From assembly GCA_035606175.1 (NCBI GenBank), contig DATNFW010000111.1, forward strand, positions 1 to 16,874: a stretch of DNA of 16,874 nucleotides, written 5' to 3'. This DNA comes from JASHUC01 sp035606175 (GTDB lineage: Bacteria; Pseudomonadota; Gammaproteobacteria; Steroidobacterales; Steroidobacteraceae). The stretch's first letter is position 1. Every line of letters begins with the position of its first letter. A model generated the notes under the pieces. That model did not search any database. It was not told the DNA's origin and saw only the letters and a program-made list of their open reading frames with translations. This document shows positions 14,186 through 16,874 of the stretch, piece after piece. The translations under genes and the position numbers were made by a program.

Positions 14186-16009
14186 CTACTGTAAGAGCGT
14201 CACGACACCGCGGCCGCCGTCGACGCGGATGCGCTGGCCGTCGCGGATGCGCGTGGTCGCGCTTCCCGTTCCCACCACCGCCGGCAGCCCGAATTCGCGC
14301 GCAACGATCGCCATGTGGCTCATCGAGCCGCCGATGTCGGAGACGGCTGCGGAGATCTTCTGAAAGAGCGGCGCCCAGGTCGGATTGGTGATCTGACAGA
14401 CGAGGATGTCGCCCTTCTTGATCCGCGAGATCTCCTCCACCGACTTGACCACGCGCGCCGTCCCCTCGACCACCCCGTTCGATGCCGCGAATCCGCGCAG
14501 CTCGTTGCCCGTCGTCTCACGGTCCGTTGCGAGCCATTTGTCGAGATTCTCGCGCGTGATGCCCCACAGCATGACGATCGCCGGATCGTCGATCACATCC
14601 GGCACGGGTCCGAGCGCCGGCGGCATGTCCTGCTTCGCCCATACGGCGAGAGCGGCGCGCCGCTCGGCGACGATCTGCGGCCAGTGTGCGGGCCCGCGGG
14701 GCGGTGAGCCGTTCGACCACGAGCTCATCAGATCGATGATCGCCGACTCGAGCTCGTAATGATTCAAATGGAAGACGTCCTCGGCCTTCTCGAAGAAGCC
14801 GTGCTTCGCGAGCAGCGCGCCGAACTCCCGGATCTTGTTGAAGAAGAGATTCGTGAACCAGTGCTCGCAATAGAATTTGTGGCCCTCGACGTACGGAAAC
14901 ACGCGGTGTGCGAGCTTGATCATCTGATCATAGGCGGCACGCTCCTCGTCCGAGCCGAGAAGGTCCCGGTAGTCGGCGATCAGCTGCTCGCGCTCCCTCT
15001 TGAGCCGCTCGTGGTCCCGATGCAGCGACTCGCCCGCCTTGAAGCGGCCGATGTATCCGGGAATCGCCGCGAACGGCATCGACAGATCGTCGTTCCAGGA
15101 GCGGTGATAGTGGTAGAAGCCATCGCCGACGTTGACGTTGAACCACGGATCGCGGGAGGTCTCGAGCTCCTTGAGCCACTCCCGTCCCGGCGGCCCCGAC
15201 TGCTCGAGCGAGGCGATGATCGCCTCTACCGAAATGCCGTCACGAAACTTTGCGTCGACTCCGAGCTCGACGGCCCGCCGCGCGAGCCTTCTGACTTCCT
15301 CGTCCGGGCGGAAGATCTCCGCTTCGATCCCGGCGACCATCCGTGCCACGGTCTGATCGCTGATCTCCGGGAACGCCTTCTTGCAGAAGGCGAAGAATGT
15401 CATGTAGGCCCCGTATCCGAGGAGCAGGAACTCGAAATGGTGGTGCCACATCCGGAAGTAGCCCTCGAGGGTCTTCTGGTATGTGTCGAGCAGCCAGTGG
15501 TTGGAAGCGATGCCGCGTCCCGCGCGCACGTTCTCGAGAGGCTCGAATTCCGGCAGCTCGAGCTTCGGCAGCGCCTGCGCATCGCGGATGAGCTTGAGCA
15601 TCTTCTCGCGCCACTGCGCGTAGAGGCGCTCCCAGTTCTCGTAGTAGTAGAAGGCCCGCTTCTCAAACTCCTCGGTCCGGCGTGCGATCTCTGCGGGGTC
15701 CGTTACGGCGTTGCCGCCGATGTAGACGCGGCCGTTGAGGATGCGGTGGTCGATGCCGAGCGTCGTCGGCAGACAGTGGACGCGGGTGTTCGCCGAGCCG
15801 AGAGCGCAGTACGCGGCCTCCGCGGTGACCATATCGAATGCCGACATGGGTTCCGGGAAGTGCATGGAGTTATAAAACCAGAAGCGCTCGTCATCCGCCG
15901 GGGTGAACTGGATGAAATAGGGATACGCCGCCTGCGCCCGCTCGGTCCCTGCGGCGACCTCGAGCGAGCTCGGAAGCGGAAACCCCTTCGATTCGTGCTT
16001 TCTATTCAT
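14186..16009 (-). CDS. PEP-utilising phosphohistidine subunit (phenylphosphate synthase PpsA-type)
   Basis: This protein of about 607 residues has a family-specific N-terminal region: YPYFIQFTPADDERFWFYNS, then MHFPEPMSAFD, GIDHRILNGRVYIGG and MWHHHFEFLLLGYGAYM. It ends in the PEP-utilising mobile domain GFAASNGVVEGTARVV ... GGSMSHMAIVAREFGLPAVV. The phosphoryl-carrying His is His565 from this start. It ends right after that domain, with no pyruvate/PEP-binding barrel. Size (~70 kDa) and layout match subunit 1 of phenylphosphate synthase, which transfers the beta-phosphoryl of ATP to phenol. I chose the ATG at 16009 because GGAG stands six bases upstream (16019-16016) and the sequence becomes family-like there. 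A GTG at 16051 would add 14 residues with no ribosome site. It is first of six coupled genes. The acceptor is unknown; phenol or an enolisable ketone are candidates. Confidence 0.85.
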   Translation of the reverse strand: MNRKHESKGFPLPSSLEVAAGTERAQAAYPYFIQFTPADDERFWFYNSMHFPEPMSAFDMVTAEAAYCALGSANTRVHCLPTTLGIDHRILNGRVYIGGNAVTDPAEIARRTEEFEKRAFYYYENWERLYAQWREKMLKLIRDAQALPKLELPEFEPLENVRAGRGIASNHWLLDTYQKTLEGYFRMWHHHFEFLLLGYGAYMTFFAFCKKAFPEISDQTVARMVAGIEAEIFRPDEEVRRLARRAVELGVDAKFRDGISVEAIIASLEQSGPPGREWLKELETSRDPWFNVNVGDGFYHYHRSWNDDLSMPFAAIPGYIGRFKAGESLHRDHERLKREREQLIADYRDLLGSDEERAAYDQMIKLAHRVFPYVEGHKFYCEHWFTNLFFNKIREFGALLAKHGFFEKAEDVFHLNHYELESAIIDLMSSWSNGSPPRGPAHWPQIVAERRAALAVWAKQDMPPALGPVPDVIDDPAIVMLWGITRENLDKWLATDRETTGNELRGFAASNGVVEGTARVVKSVEEISRIKKGDILVCQITNPTWAPLFQKISAAVSDIGGSMSHMAIVAREFGLPAVVGTGSATTRIRDGQRIRVDGGRGVVTLLQ

Positions 16010-16063
16010 CTCGATCTCCGCGCCGGCGGACGCCGTCATCCGCACGGCCACAGCTCTATTTCG

Positions 16064-16072
16064 TATATATCA
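16064..16072 (-). promoter_or_regulatory. possible extended -10 of the PpsA-BCCP-BC-CT-HAD operon
   Basis: On the minus strand TGATATATA (16072-16064) resembles an extended -10 (TGnTATAAT) and is the most AT-rich spot in the 16010-16176 region. A start near 16057 would give a leader of about 50 bases to the ATG at 16009 and would nearly exclude the GTG at 16051. No clear -35 is seen. Confidence 0.35.
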
Positions 16073-16124
16073 GGAGCCGCTCGGATTGGCGGGGTCCTGC
16101 ACGGATGATAGCGCATGGGGTGCA

Positions 16125-16139
16125 ACGGCCGGCGGCCGT
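16125..16139. repeat. 15-bp near-perfect palindrome upstream of the carboxylase operon
   Basis: ACGGCCG-G-CGGCCGT is a 7-bp perfect inverted repeat around one base, about 55 bp upstream of the possible -10. A second GC palindrome (CCGGCCGGCCGG, 16149-16160) lies next to it. They could be an operator, or remains of the terminator of the broken quinoprotein gene; there is no T-tract. Chance is plausible in GC-rich DNA. Confidence 0.3.
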
Positions 16140-16176
16140 CAGGGTCAGCCGGCCGGCCGGGTGCGTCCGTCACCCA

Positions 16177-16874
16177 TCATCTCGCCTTGGGGGACGCCGT
16201 AGGCCAGGCGGCGACGAATGCCGCCACGTCTGTGAGGTCGTGCTCGTCCTCCGCGTTGCGGGGCGGGGGAACACCTTGGGCATGGGCGCCGCCGGCTCGC
16301 GGATGAACGATGCAATCTGCGCCGCGCTCATCCGCTCGCCTACCGTCCTCAGGTGGCCGGTAATCCGGTCCCCTTCCGGACCATGGCATGCCGCGCACGC
16401 CTGCACATAGACCGCGCGGCCTCGGCCCCGGTGGGCGGTTCCGTACGATCGCGCACACCCGCGACAGGCCCCGAAAGCTTGCGCGGCAGCGACATCACGA
16501 CGAGGGTCGGCCGCCCCACGGCGCCGAAAGAGGCGGGGCGAGGCGTTCCCGGAGGTGAAGGCGACATATTGTTTTTCGTTGCGGGCGTAGGTGACGAGGC
16601 CGCCTGCAAGGGCTCCGCCCGTCGGGTATTTGAACAGCAGCTTGCCTCTGCCACTGTCAAACCAGCGAATGGCGCCGGTGTCGACGTCGACCGCCGTGAC
16701 CCAACCGGTCGCCGGCGCGCTGCCGGCCGCAACGGCACCGCCGAAATTGAGCACGCGCGGAACGTACCTCGTGCCGGAGGTGCTCTTCAGCGGCGTTCGA
16801 TGCGTTGATCTCGCTCAACGGAGAATAGCGTTGGCCTTCGAGCGATTTGTTGTACGTCTCCCAGTCGCTGCCCG
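16177..16874 (-). pseudogene. broken PQQ-dependent dehydrogenase with C-terminal cytochrome c domain
   Basis: Reading the minus strand from the window edge, SDWETYNKSLEGQRYSPLSE matches the N-terminus of a PQQ beta-propeller dehydrogenase. After about 16785 the frame changes. The sequence jumps to a C-terminal propeller segment (YVPRVLNFGG, then GWVTAVDVDTGAIRW), missing several hundred residues. At about 16661 a further ~35 residues seem absent between AIRW and FDSGRGKLLFKY. TGGALAGGLVTYARNEKQYV follows, then a frame change near 16530 (FGAVGRPTLVVMSLPRK). Another near 16425 leads to the cytochrome c part VYVQACAACHGPEGDRITG (haem CxxCH at about 16397-16383, possible Met ligand in MPKVFP). 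A third near 16260 leads to the end EDEHDLTDVAAFVAAW and stop at 16177. So at least two deletions and three frameshifts are visible. It is either a decayed gene or a low-quality assembly end. Confidence 0.82.

Noticed and set aside
13057..16009. Canonical phenol degradation via phenylphosphate carboxylase
   Set aside because: No UbiD-like carboxylase subunits, UbiX-like protein or CBS-domain subunit are in the window; only the phosphotransferase pair resembles that pathway.
16049..16051. GTG start giving a 621-residue PpsA-like protein
   Set aside because: It has no ribosome site, adds a non-family segment and lies next to the likely transcription start; the ATG at 16009 has GGAG six bases upstream.
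14759..16108. A 449-codon plus-strand open frame opposite the PpsA-like gene
   Set aside because: It mirrors the coding frame of a gene with clear family motifs; its translation shows no domain and starts inside that gene.

Overview
The window is high-GC, densely coded bacterial DNA with 1-125 bp gaps, 4-8 bp gene overlaps and several GTG starts. The gene content (YadG/YadH-type ABC exporter, BisC/TorZ-like molybdoenzyme, acetoacetyl-CoA synthetase, biotin-dependent carboxylase, PQQ/cytochrome c remnant) suggests a metabolically versatile proteobacterium. This taxonomic reading is inference only. I see no tRNA, rRNA, CRISPR array or insertion sequence, and no gene-free stretch over 300 bp.

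Layout. (1) 1-188, minus: the N-terminus of an HpaB-type flavin monooxygenase, cut by the window edge and divergent from (2) 295-1988, plus: a two-gene ABC-2 exporter. (3) 1985-3229, minus: a secreted SGNH/GDSL esterase whose stop codon overlaps the permease stop. (4) 3344-8767, plus: a three-gene operon of a molybdopterin S/N-oxide-reductase-like enzyme, an HSL-type alpha/beta hydrolase and an acetoacetyl-CoA synthetase. (5) 8783-16009, minus: a six-gene, translationally coupled operon that converges on the synthetase. In transcription order it encodes a PEP-synthase-like phosphohistidine subunit (PpsA type), a PEP-synthase-like ATP-binding subunit (PpsB type), a biotin carboxyl carrier protein, a biotin carboxylase, a divergent pyruvate-carboxylase-type carboxyltransferase, and a HAD-IIA phosphatase. 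(6) 16177-16874, minus: a wrecked PQQ dehydrogenase/cytochrome c gene with internal deletions and frameshifts, running off the edge.

The most interesting part is operon (5). The two PEP-synthase-like proteins have the split architecture of phenylphosphate synthase from anaerobic phenol degradation. One carries the ATP-grasp domain, the other carries the phosphohistidine domain, and neither has the pyruvate/PEP barrel. In phenol degradation this activation feeds a UbiD-type carboxylase; here it is linked to a complete biotin carboxylase (BCCP + BC + CT). The carboxyltransferase keeps the metal/carbamyl-lysine core but lacks residues that bind pyruvate in known relatives. I infer an ATP-driven carboxylase in which a ketone or phenol-like compound is phosphorylated (for example as an enol phosphate) and carboxylated with biotin-bound CO2. 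The beta-keto acid could then be activated by the acetoacetyl-CoA synthetase of the convergent operon. The substrate is unknown; acetone, another methyl ketone or a cyclic ketone would fit the pathway logic.
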